Assembly: GCA_030015575.1 (NCBI GenBank)
Contig: CM057337.1
Coordinates: 340,762,583-340,826,582 of the forward strand
Length of the DNA: 64,000 nucleotides
Reading direction: 5' to 3'
Origin: Agapanthus africanus
Taxonomy: Eukaryota > Streptophyta > Magnoliopsida > Asparagales > Amaryllidaceae
The translations under genes were made by a program, and so were the position numbers. The notes under the pieces are model-generated. The model had not been told where the DNA came from and made no database searches. It saw nothing but the letters and a program-made list of their open reading frames with translations. Position 1 is the first letter of the stretch. Each line of letters begins with the position of its first letter. Shown here piece by piece: positions 1 through 10,215 of the stretch.

Positions 1-1005
1 ATCTCCAACCTACGAACATCTGCGGCCGTGTCTCTCGAATACGATCTAATAGCTGAGGATTGTGCGAACCTGTACTAACTGTCCTCCTGTCGATATGAAC
101 TCGAACTGTATATGGCTATCACATAAAATTTGTCAGTCTGTAGAAGACTGTCTCTGCATAGTGCACAATTGAGATAAGCTACCTCCAGGCCTCCGTCTCA
201 AAGTATGTGCTATAACATTTGCTTTTCTGGATGATACAGAATCTCACAATCGTAATCCTTCATGAGTTCCATCTATCTATGCTGCCTTAGGTTCAGATCC
301 TGCTGCTGAAAATTATACTTCAAGCTCTTATGACCTGTGAAACTTTGGCACGATTGTTCATACAAGTATTGTTCCCAAATCTTCAGTGCGAAAGCTACAA
401 CAGCCATCTCCAAATCATGAGTGGGGTAGTTCTGCTCGTGCCTCTTCAACTGGCGAGAAGCATAAGCTACAACCCTGCCGTGATGCATCAACACATAGCC
501 TAAACCCACTCTAGAGGCATCACAATACACAACAAAGCCACCTGAACCAGAAGGTAATGATAAAACTAGTGCAGTCATCAAGCGAGTCTTCAACTGTTGG
601 AAACTTTGCTCACACGCCTCCGTCCAAAGAAATGGATCCTCCTTCTTAGTCAGCCTATATCGGGTACAAAAAGCAGCCTTCGGAATGTCATCCTTCCGAA
701 CTTTCAACTGGTGGTACCCTGACCGCAAATCCCTCTTTGAGAAGTAGCCAGCCCCCTGCAACTGATCGAACAAGTCATCGATACGAGGTAGTGGATACCT
801 ATTTCGCACAGTGACGCGATTCATCTGTCGGTAGTCAATACACAGTCTTATACTACCATCCTTCTTTGTTACAAATAAGACAGGAGCTCCCCACGGCGAT
901 ACACTGGAACACACAAGTCCTTTAGCAAACAACTCTTGCAACTAACTTTTGAGTTCCTTCAACTCCGTCGGGGTCATCCGATAGGGTGGTATAGAAATAG
1001 GCCCC
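1..1005 (-). pseudogene. RT and RNase H of element A, catalytic YxDD region deleted
   Basis: The minus strand encodes the gypsy RT fingers and palm start (an intact frame begins at 941; [14 protein letters not shown] near 770 and DLRSGYHQL with the first catalytic Asp near 715), then jumps straight from AAFCTRYR to [14 protein letters not shown]. About 130 residues holding the IDD catalytic motif are gone. RNase H follows ([20 protein letters not shown]), but its third catalytic Asp is replaced by Gly (FTGHKSL). A stop also lies upstream of 941, and the connection region continues with shifts to base 1. It is a replication enzyme remnant, clearly inactive. Confidence 0.88.
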
Positions 1006-1069
1006 GCACCTGGAATCAAGTCACAACAAAATTCGATATCAGAATCGGTGGAAATCCTGGTAATTCAAC

Positions 1070-1640
1070 ATGAATCATATCCGGAATTTAGAATGCGATC
1101 AGAACCTGGCCCAACGAAAACTTAGTAACTACTAAGTCCTGAACAATTTCTAAAAACCCAATACAACCCTTCATCAAGAGTCGTTCCGCACAACGAGCAG
1201 AAATCATGTTGGCAAGAGTTATATTACAGTCTCCCTGCACAACAAAAATCGGTTCACCTGGAAAACAAAATCTAACCGCTTTCCCCCGATAATCTACATA
1301 GGCATGACAAGCAGCCAGCCAAGTCATACTAAGAAGTATATCAAAACTAATACATCTAGGAGACTCAAATCCACTAATAAATCCCTATCACCAATAGGTA
1401 CTGAACGTGACCTAAGTACATGTCAGGTTATAAAAGAATCTCCTATAGGAGTAATCATAACTAGCGGTAACTCTAACACTACGAATCTCTTCCCAGAGAA
1501 AGTGCAAAACATGAAGATACGTATAATGAGTAGAATCGGGATCAAATAAAATATGCGCATCTAAGGAACATACTACAAGAGTACCTGTCACAACTGCATT
1601 GGATGCCTGGGCATCCCGTGGAGTCAGTGCAAAAACTCAT
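1070..1640 (-). pseudogene. Aspartic protease remnant of element A
   Basis: The minus strand continues from the gag end (LTPRDAQASNAVVTG) into a region matching the retroviral-type aspartic protease of gypsy polyproteins. The active-site segment reads FDPDSTH, where the family has Asp-(Ser/Pro)-Gly, so the Gly is lost. The C-terminal part MTWLAACHAYVDYRGKAVRF (to about 1265) is the typical end of this domain. Frames shift at least once between the two parts. It would cut the Gag-Pol polyprotein; here it is dead. Confidence 0.75.
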
Positions 1641-2538
1641 GCCTGGCCCCTGCCGCATCCTGTCGTCCTCTACCTCTATTTCCTTGAACTCTCTGGAAGC
1701 GTCCTGCATAACCTCGGCCTCGTGGTGCAACCGTCTGGCGCATAGTGTTAACTGGGGGAGGAAGTAAATCCATCAACGACGAAAGTGGAGGGGGTAAAGC
1801 AGCCTGCGGAACAACAGTTCCTCCTTGGCGTGTACATTGTCTAGCCAAGTGCCCTGGAATTCTACAATTATAACATGTAAATGGAGGTCCCTGTCCCACT
1901 GGGTGTGAACTAAACATCTGGCCCTGAGTCAATTCTCGATCAAAACTGCGGCCTGGAATGAATCTGTCTTGACCTCTTCGTCCTCTCGAATTACGACCGT
2001 CATGACCCCGGCCTCCATAGGCATTGATCTGGCGTGGAACGACAACAGGGGTAGGAGGTAATATGCTTGGAGGAGGTGGTGAAGGTGGTGAAGTCACATG
2101 TGAGACCGATGCCTCACCCAGCCGCCTCATGGGACAATCCCTAATACCATGATACGGACACCCTCACCTGAAACATCTTTGCATGGGCTGCTGAACATAT
2201 GGGTATAAGTGATAGAACTGATCTATGCAGAATCCGCCACGGCCTCTACGAACACGTCTTGGTGCTGAAGTATTATTACAAATTTTCCTTGGTCTCTGAA
2301 CACCCGTACGTGGAGTAGTGGTCGATCTCTGTGCTCGTCTAATCTCTAGCAAGGATCCAATCATTCGGCGCATCTCTTGAACATTTGTCTCCATCCTAGC
2401 TATACAATTAATATAGGGTGGATCAATCGGTTCCTGAAAGATAGGCATACTGCCCAAATTTGTCCCCGTGTCAGACGAGCCCGCTCTAATATCATCTCTA
2501 ACAGCGGTCATCTGAGTCCCCGTAGACATTGATGACAT
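1624..2538 (-). pseudogene. gag of element A, with in-frame TGA and no gag core domain
   Basis: One minus-strand frame from an ATG at 2538 (protein begins MSSMSTGTQ) runs to about 1624, broken by one TGA at 2164-2166. The TGA replaces the second Cys of a CCHC zinc knuckle (C-F-R-stop-G ... H ... C). A second, intact knuckle CYNCRIPGHLARQC follows at about 1835-1880. The N-terminal 70 residues resemble those of D gag. The usual central retrotransposon gag (capsid) region of about 100 residues is missing, leaving the N-terminus joined to an Arg/Gly-rich linker. Gag would form the particle and bind element RNA; this copy could not make a normal one. Confidence 0.8.
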
Positions 2539-2801
2539 AATGGCTGGATCAAGAAACGAGAGTTGATAAAGCTTACAAATAGGGATAATCAATATCAGAG
2601 TGTCAAAGGAAGAATAGATCAAGGTATACATCCTAAGGTTAGTTAGGCTGAGTATGGTAACGTAAATATGCCGCGGAACATACGTACGGTACTGCACTCA
2701 TCCTAATTCACCTACTCCATCATATCCAAGGTCATCCTACGTAACGAACTCAAGTCGGCTTACCTTTACTCATTACTCGATTTCTGTAAGGTTAATCCTA
2801 A

Positions 2802-2813
2802 GCTCTGATACCA
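2802..2813 (-). other. Primer-binding site of A (initiator tRNA-Met)
   Basis: Minus strand reads TGGTATCAGAGC, complementary to the 3' end of plant initiator tRNA-Met, four bases inside the end of the 5' LTR. It fixes the element's orientation and the LTR boundary. Confidence 0.93.
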
Positions 2814-2817
2814 ACTT

Positions 2818-5365
2818 TGTCACGACCCAAAGTTGAATGTGACCGGCACTTAGATTGTATAATATCTAAAGATATCTACACAACCTGAGTAAGCCAAAAA
2901 CCAAGATCAAAACCCATTTTGCGGAACTTTAGGAAAATTTAGTTTTGTTTAAGTAAAAATCACAAATTTTAAGTATTTAAGATCTTAACAGTAATTTCCT
3001 ATTTCATTTATAATAAAAGCAGTTATAAAGAGTTTAATTTGGTTGCATTCCTAGTTGGGAGCAACAATACTAACAGTGGAATTCAACACAAAATCATAAT
3101 ATGAAATCAAAGAAGAATCTCAGACATAAATAAAAGAAATATCATTTGATACAACTAAATGATCTTATCTGTCGAAATAATATACATATAACCACATATC
3201 GTTCTAAGTCATTATACAGGGTCTGATGGAGAAACTCTAGATTCAATATACAATACCAAAAGAGGAGGTTACTACATAGGTAACCCACCTAGAAAAAAGA
3301 GCGATAAACTGATAAGTGGATCTGTCTGCTGCTATACGTCCACTCGACTCCTGCAAAGTATTGTGGCACAACGGGGGTGAGTTGCCAACTCAGTGAATAA
3401 AACTAACATATAACGGCTGATAATGTAAGTATGCCGATCTAGAACTAATATCAACAATGATGAATATGATGCATACTAACAGGTGGAAGCATAAATTTGT
3501 ACTACTCAATATATAAATCAAAACTGAAATCTCATCAATTATTTTCCAAATAAGGTTCATTTTCTTCCTGTGTCCAATATCGACACAAATCTTCGGTGTT
3601 TCATCAGGCATCCTTCCCCGAACGATCCTGTCAATCAATAACACCGGTCGGTATCACATAGATATCCGCCGTGTTTACCACTGACTCCGGTATCCAGTAT
3701 CCTCGTTAGGCTCCCCGCCTAAAGTGCGGCTCCTGCCCTTCGGCCCCGACCGGGTCCACCATGAATCCGGCTGTATAGTTACCCCACCCAGCCCGGATAT
3801 ACGTAAGAAATTCCGCAACCGTATATCTACCCCACCCGGTTCGGAATAAAACCAAATCAAAAAACGACATTTCATGGTGGACATGTCATATTAATCATGA
3901 AAATCATTGAATTCTTTCGATAGTGTATAAAAACTCAAAGCCATAAATCCGTAGTAATCCAATGCATCTTATATCAGAACTACACATACTTGGAGATAAA
4001 ACATGATAACGTTTATGAAAAATAACTACCATTCTTGATGTTCAAGGTATGATGAGAATCATATTTAGTATAATAAGTACCAAGTGTATATGTGACATGT
4101 TAACATCGACGAGGTGTAGTGTAACATGTAGATATGTGCAGGTGCGGCATAACTCGTCGATAACTGTGCAGTGTTCTAACAATTATTAACATGGTGATGT
4201 ATATATATCTATATGAATGCATATGATCAATTTAACATACAAAAGCCCATTTTTATTTAAACTTAACTACGGGCGTTTCATGCCATCCCTACAAAATTCC
4301 CCGGTAGATGTTTAGCCTACTCACCGGAATACATCGAATCAACTCGGATCACTAATCCATTTCCTTTCCTTGCGGCCTCCGAAGTTTCCGTATTCGAATC
4401 TATTATCGCAATTAACTTGTAAAAGAATCGACTAAACTCCGATACGGCGAAAACATGAAAATACTAGTTTTACGTATTAGCTATACTAAGTATGATTATC
4501 ACAACCTATCACACTTATACTAGCTGGATTTAATCAAACGCTATTTCGTAACAGAAAACAGAATCGTATTACGAAACGTCCGTGTCGTGTTTTAAACGTT
4601 TTAACCCCATTTTAGATATTAACTCCCAGATTTCATTTACTGTTAAATTAACTTAAATAAACAATACAAAGTATCATAAAACCTACACAAAGACCTACCC
4701 TGAAACCCACAAGATCCAAAACCCCTAGAAATCCGACGATGCCGGAATTATCCTATAGGTCGCCGGCCCAAATCCGAGCCCCCCGGTTCGTGCTTCTAGG
4801 GTTTGCTCTAGGTCTAACATACAACATTTTAGCCTTGTTTGGTAGAGTTGATTTTATTCTGACTAATAGCAGATTACTACAGAGCTAAGTTTTTCCTAAA
4901 ATACGATATTTGATTCCTAAGTTTTACATTTACAGAACTATAATTTACAGAGTTAAGGATTTTACCTACGAATAATTTGTTGGAATAACACCCTCCAAGA
5001 TGCACAAGCTCCTTATCCTAGCTTGATGGTGAGGAAATCCTAGATTTATCTTTTATCTTCTTCTTTCTCTTGCTCTCCTTTGTTTTGCTTTGTCTTTCTT
5101 TAAGTTTTTAGGTTTTTTTAAAAAAATGCTTCAGATCTGAACACAAGCTATATATGTGAGAAAAGGGAAGGATAAGGAGAAGGAGGATGTGTCACCAAGC
5201 AAGATGTGGGAGTTTCATGCAAGGAGGAGGTGTGGTGTGTAGGTTATGCATGAGAGTAGGAGGTGTCCAAGCTTTATCATCTCTAAATTGAATTATCTTA
5301 ATAAAATTCTGAACTAAATTTTATCTAACCTCTTTCTACTTACACCCTTAGCGTGGGGCGTTACA
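2818..5365 (-). repeat. 5' LTR of element A (2548 bp)
   Basis: Read on the minus strand it starts TGTAACGCCCCACGC and ends GGGTCGTGACA, the TG...CA termini of a plant gypsy LTR, with the PBS just beyond. A TATATA run at 5149-5155 lies at the same place relative to a conserved AGATCTG motif as the TATATAAAC of solo LTR A2 (near 33025), so it is the likely promoter. A2 is a diverged relative with about 300 bp extra at its start. No real gene lies inside; short open frames here are chance. Confidence 0.9.
3362..3391 (-). promoter_or_regulatory. Conserved 30-bp LTR block (copy in A)
   Basis: Contains GGGGGTGAGTTGCCAACTC, whose GAGTTG-C-CAACTC is a perfect 6-bp-arm palindrome. The same 30-bp block is found in the LTRs of D, F and A2 although most of those LTRs are hard to align. 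It lies about 550 nt from the 3' end of the LTR. Function unknown. Confidence 0.6.
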
Positions 5366-5541
5366 AAGTTACCGGGGTCCGACGATTCCACCAGTAGACT
5401 CGATATGCGACATAAGAGACCGGACTGTACGGTAAGTGTTACTTATAGGCTTCATAGGAGTTTGAACAACCTTGCTTGTTGATCTTCTATTCACTCAATA
5501 CTTGGGTAGCCGTTACGTCCAGCTAGTATCGCTGATGGCTT

Positions 5542-7753
5542 TGTAGGGTTCCGATCGACGGCAGCGAGGTTTCGGGAGGCATCGTCCATACCATTTTAAA
5601 AAAATTGCCGTTAAAAGGAACTCTAAACCAGAATCGTTAGCTAGAATATAATACGGAAACAAATAGTAAACCTTTTTACCATCTAAGGGAAATAGAAATA
5701 CAACCTTTGTAGATCGGTCCTTCACTTCAATAGCTCCTTGTTGTAGTCCCTTCGCTGCGATCGTGGTTCTCCCGGACTCTTGCATGGCTTCACGAGGCGA
5801 AAAGAGCGACCTTGCTCGAAGTCTTCGAGGCCGAAAAAGATTTACGTCGAGGAGATGCCAACTCAAGCTACTACTTCACTAACTAAAGGATTAGTGAAGC
5901 AAACACCCTATACTAAAGTGCTAATCTAGTAGAGGATGGAAAAATAGGAAGTGGGCTCACTTTAGAATTTCTTTTCTCACAATATTTCACTCTCTTTTGA
6001 AAACCCTAGCAAGCTTTTCTTTTGCTCAAGGAAGAAGAAGATGAACAAATGAAAATGAGAATGAACTAATCAAGAGAGAGAGTGAACCATGGGTGAGTTT
6101 TTATCATATCCTAACTCATATAGATACATTACCATAGTTAATTAAAATGGTTAGGTTAAAAAATATCTAAAGTAAAACAAACTTAGTGGACTTGGTCAAA
6201 GCATCCACAAGCTTCCATAAGCTTCATGCCTTTTTCCAATAATCCCCTAATTTTGTAATTACTTTAAGATTACTAAACCCAACATCATAATTAGCATGGT
6301 GTATGTCTCATACACCCATGTAGTGTGTATCAACAACCATGATACAAAACTATACACAATTTAATATATATCTCATATATAATAAATGTGCACATGTGAG
6401 AATAGAATGCTTAAGTGAGCTAATGTTAGTCAATGTAAATTAGTATATCACATATACAATAATACACTAAATTATCAAATCAACACTTGATTTAATAATT
6501 CGGTTATATCACATATAACCGACTAACACTAAATGTACCAACTTATCGAATCAACACTCGATAACCCGGCTATATCACATATAACCGACCGATACAAAAG
6601 TCGCGAGAATAGAATACGGTATCACATACACACATTATTCTCTGTCCCGCACATATCTCATACGTGCTCCTATTTCGTTTTGCCTGAGCCAGTAAAACCT
6701 CTATGTAGGACTCTAAAGACTCATCAATACGCCGGCAGTAGGTGATGATCACATCAAGCACCCACAAGCCGTCAGCGGTACTAGCTGGACGTAACGGCTA
6801 CCCGGGTATTGAGCGATCAAAAGATCAGCAAGCAAGCCCGCTCCAACTCCTGCAAAAGCCTGACGGTAACACTTGTCGTACAGTCCGGTCTCCTCGTCTG
6901 ATATGTCGCATATCAAGTTTAGGGGTGGTAAACGTTAGACCCCAATAACCGATAATTCATGCCGATGTGAAGCTCATAACGGGTCAAGAAACTATTGGTA
7001 ACACTTACCAGTAAATCTCTAAATCAGCCCTGGCCAGGGACTTCCCTGTTATGGCCAATCGAGCACAGCGCAACATCAACCCCCAATACCAGGAGAGACG
7101 AAACCCCTCCTATCGCTCATTGCCTCCATATGACTCGGGACTGTACCCAAAAACTACCGTTTTGCACGCCCTCTTGGACGTGGTAAGATGGAAATCAAAG
7201 CACAGTGGGAATCACACTAGACTCTATGACGATCTCGGGTCTACAGACTAACCTGTACAAGTGTCACTAGAGAACTGGTATCTGACGTGAGGTATAATAC
7301 CATCTATGAGTTCTCGGAGAGTCTGTCCAGTGTACCCAGTCTCCACTGAGCACCCGTAAACCATCTCTGATGTCAAACACCAATGGATATGGGATCATCC
7401 ATCGCCCATCTCATGGGTCGAGAAGTGTATACGCTAGTCTACTCTGGTATATCGATGCCCTGTCTCGATACACCCACGACTAGGAACATTAAAGGATGAA
7501 CTTATGGACTACCATGGCCCCACTAGTATGATCTGCATCATAGTCCTGGTAGTCAAGTACACATCCTAAGGGCTTTACCAACATGTAATTATAAGGCAGT
7601 ATCAAGAGAAAAGTATACATGTTAAGATAAAGAGCCACCAGATAGCATACTATCATATCGAGCAAGAAAGTCCTCTCTATATATGTCCAAGCATCCAATA
7701 TAATATACATCATCTGTACAATACTGGCCTCTAGGGCATACATACAACTAACA
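5542..7753 (-). mobile_element. Solo LTR B1 (2212 bp) inside the B' LTR
   Basis: Minus-strand LTR with termini TGTTAGTTGTATG...GGAACCCTACA and no adjacent PBS or coding region. Flanking bases are GGCTT (5537-5541) and TGCTT (7754-7758), a TSD with one mismatch; the C-type LTRs have TGCTT at the empty site, so the left copy has mutated. The interrupted LTR reads continuously across the site. It aligns over its full length with B2 (36925-39116). Copia type is inferred from its similarity to the C1 LTR. Confidence 0.88.
6477..6667 (-). promoter_or_regulatory. Hairpin cluster in LTR B1
   Basis: Successive inverted repeats: AAATCAA-CAC-TTGATTT (6477-6493), GGTTATAT-CAC-ATATAACC (6502-6520), TATCGA/TCGATA (6544-6563), a second GGCTATAT/ATATAACC (6568-6586) and GCACATAT/ATACGTGC (6649-6667, one G-U if transcribed). 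The same series, with different bases in the arms, is at the equivalent place in B2 and B'. Confidence 0.65.
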
Positions 7754-7854
7754 TGCTTGTAGGTAACTGATGTGATCATTACCTACTACTGGTATATTGA
7801 CGAGTCTTTAGAGTCCCACATAGAGGTTTCATAGTTCAAGCGAAACGAAGTATG

Positions 7855-8059
7855 GCACATATGCTGATATGTGCGGGAGCCTGATTAATTACGAGTATGT
7901 GATACCATATTCTAATCTGGCGTCATATGATATCGGTTAGGTTATATGTGATATAACCAGATTATTGAATCAAGTGTTGATTTGATAATGTGATATACAG
8001 ATAAATGATATTAGTCGGTTATATGTGATATAACCGGATTATTGAATCATGTGTTGATT
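7855..8059 (+). promoter_or_regulatory. Hairpin cluster in the B' LTR
   Basis: GCACATAT-GCTG-ATATGTGC (7855-7874), GGTTATAT-GTG-ATATAACC (7940-7958), AATCAA-GTG-TTGATT (7968-7982), GGTTATAT-GTG-ATATAACC with one extra C-G pair (8016-8036) and a weaker AATCA/TTGATT (8045-8059). They occur as two alternating pairs, in the opposite orientation to B1. Confidence 0.65.
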
Positions 8060-8858
8060 TAATAATATAATATATATTTATATTTGATATAATTATATAT
8101 TAACTAATATTATTGCTCACTAATTATTATTCTCCTAAGATATACATATATATATATACTGGATTTTCTATTTTAAGAAAATAGAAAAGATGAGGTGGAA
8201 AATGAGAGATATTTATGGAATGGGTGAGGCATGGCTTTTTCTTTAGTTTATTCATTTGTTGTCACTATTGAAGCATGGTTCTAATATATTATTTGATAAT
8301 ATTGGATGCTTCAATAAGTGAGGTAAAGAGAGAAGCCATTCTTCACTTGTATTTTTTTCCTTGAGCTCATTTTACACACTCTCTTGCTCTCTTCATCTTC
8401 TTTCTTCTCAAAGCCCTAACCCTCATATGTGTTGTGAACCCTAGGGCTTTAGAGTTTTTCATAGTGAGCTAAACACCCTACTTCATCATCCTGGTCTAGA
8501 TTAGCACTTTAGACTAGGTTGTTTACTTCATTAATACTAGATTAGTGAAGAGACAGCTTTACCTAGAGAAACTTCGGGTGGATCATCTTCGGCGTGGAAG
8601 ATCAAGGAGCAAGCTCTATCCTTCTTCAAGTGGAGCTATGAGGTGTCGTAGGGACTACAACCCGGAGCTTTAGAAGTGAAGGACTTGGTCTACAAAGGTT
8701 GTAGCATTCTTCACTTAGTGTAGTTTTTGTTATATCATGCTTTAAACCCTAATACTCTAGTTAAATTCTAGGTTAGTGTAGTTTAGCACTAAGATTTTTT
8801 GAAAATTGCATGCTTGATGCCGATTAAAACCCAGTGGTGGTGCTAGGAAACACTTTCA

Positions 8859-8870
8859 TAGTATTAAAAC
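8859..8870 (+). other. Decayed initiator-Met PBS of B'
   Basis: TAGTATTAAAAC aligns base for base with the canonical TGGTATCAGAGC. The four differences are all G-to-A or C-to-T transitions, as expected from deamination of methylated cytosines. It directly follows the LTR end and sets the boundary at 8858. Confidence 0.7.
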
Positions 8871-10015
8871 CAACCTAGAGTATTAGACGGTGTAATTAGA
8901 ATTACGAAAACGAAACAACTCCGAAATAGTCACATCGAAACCCTAGTTTCTGTCGAATTTTCCAGAGCCTCTAATTTTTTTTTAAATAGCTGCAGTGTGC
9001 TCTTCTTCATGTATATAGAACACCACACAAATTCGAGGCCTAAACTCCAAGACATGGCCGGCCAAAATGATCTAAAAACCGGCCTGGCCGGTTTTATACT
9101 TGAGTTTGGACTTGGTTTTTATTTGGTGTTCTGGTCTTATGGAATTAGGGTTTCGGGCACTGTTTGATTTTGCCAAGGTTGGATGTGATGTTATCTTTCT
9201 GTTGGGGCAATTTGGAGTGTTTCGTAGTCATAGTTGTAGTATCGTTTACGGGTTTAAGTTTGATATGTGATACAATATTTAGAATCCACATTTAATTAGT
9301 TTTGTGAAAACTAGTTTGCTAATTATAAATCTAACATTTTGTCTTTATTGATCGATTGCCATGGAGTTTTGATTCGGATCAAAACTCCGTCGCAATCTCG
9401 TATAATACGCGCATTCTCGCCGGATAACATTTCTAGATAGCCACGCCCCATAGCTCCGACCAAGTGACTTTAGGAGAACCCATTGCCAAAAGCATCCACT
9501 TCGGCATCAGGGGTGCGGCCATCTACTAAAGTTCCCGACGAGCATTCGATCAGGTAGTCGAGAATCTTGTTGAAATATCCGACTAAGTTATTGAAAAGTG
9601 TTTTCAATTTGAGACTAAAATGCAGGGTTTATAGGGTTAGGCATGAAATTCGGAATTTGAGATATTCCGGGTTTATGATATCTAAGGAAAATGCGGATTC
9701 TAATTATTGTAGTTTTTCATTTATTTTCTGCGATCGTAAATGTAATACGTGGAGTATCCTCAATCTCGTTGCTATATGTCAACGGAATTCGCGATACGGA
9801 TATTTGCTTACGTAGATGACATGTGATGTTATGTGTTGCTGTGATATGTAATATTGGATCGTCGTGATTGAATAGCCGGGGGATTTTACGTGAGATGAGA
9901 GTTTTTCTATTTTTATTCATGTAAAATTTTATGTAATATTATTTTATTAGGACACTTCTGTGTTGAGGATGATGTCTCCATTGATGTATATTATTTACTT
10001 TTCCACATTAGGATA
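8871..10015 (+). mobile_element. 5' leader of element B', non-coding
   Basis: Aligns loosely with the C1 leader from 12238 on (shared TTTCTGTCGAATTTT, a GCGA(C/T)CGT(A/G)AATGT segment, and a CTGTGATATGTAATATTGGA-like segment). No coding frame is recognisable. It is cut at 10015 by the minus-strand LTR G, so gag-pol of this element, if any, lies beyond the window or is lost. Confidence 0.65.
9056..9095. repeat. GC palindromes in the B' leader
   Basis: GGCCGGCC at 9056-9063 is a perfect palindrome, and AAAACCGGCC-T-GGCCGGTTTT at 9075-9095 is a perfect 10-bp-arm inverted repeat with a one-base centre. They lie in AT-rich sequence where the C1 and C2 leaders carry a different GC palindrome (CCGCGGAACCGCGG). 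Confidence 0.8.
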
Positions 10016-10215
10016 TGTTGGTTTACACTAACGCCCTGACCATCAACCGTGGCCGTTTGCGGAACAATTTTTTTTATACGTTTAGAAACTAGCGCTAGAA
10101 TAACCTTATAACCGGATCTACCATAAACCTAAACTAGCTATACTAAAGGAGCAATCTACTATGATAGAGATTCTCACCAAAAGATCCATGTCCTTCGGTC
10201 TTCGTTCCTCTTCAT
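10016..10215 (-). repeat. LTR G, part 1 (element-3' end)
   Basis: Starts TGTTGGTTTACACTAACGCC, which aligns base for base with the reverse complement of the C-type LTR end. It continues to the C1 insertion point; the text (CCATGTCCTTCGGTCTTCG ... TTCAT) resumes at 20008. Bases 10011-10015 (GGATA) are the possible TSD; the partner is outside the window. No PBS lies at this edge, as expected for a 3' or solo LTR. Confidence 0.75.

Larger units (their letters stand above)
1..5365 (-). mobile_element. Ty3/gypsy element A, left part outside window
   Basis: Minus-strand LTR retrotransposon. Reading right to left it has a 5' LTR (2818-5365), an initiator-Met PBS, gag with a zinc knuckle, an aspartic protease, RT and RNase H, then leaves the window. 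The order gag-PR-RT-RH and the PBS are those of plant Ty3/gypsy elements; similarity to D suggests a chromovirus-like lineage, which is inference. The right end cuts into the B' LTR, and the first flanking bases are AAGTT, the expected TSD if the missing left end has the same five bases. All reading frames are damaged, so this copy cannot be autonomous. Confidence 0.9.
5366..8858 (+). repeat. LTR of copia-like element B', interrupted by solo LTR B1
   Basis: The parts 5366-5541 and 7759-8858 join into one plus-strand LTR that aligns with the C1 and C2 LTRs (shared landmarks: pyrimidine-rich segment, GTTACGTCCAGCTAGT, then TTGACGAGTCTTTAGAGTCC). The left end is cut off by element A. It ends ...CTTTCA directly before a decayed PBS at 8859. 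B1 with its duplication fills 5542-7758. Confidence 0.85.

Noticed and set aside
2802..2813. tRNA-like sequences at PBS sites
   Set aside because: Only the 12-19 bases complementary to a tRNA end; no tRNA gene.
7754..7800. Inverted LTR junction as a rearrangement between B1 and B'
   Set aside because: The near-perfect duplication GGCTT/TGCTT and continuous B' LTR text across the site show a simple insertion of B1.
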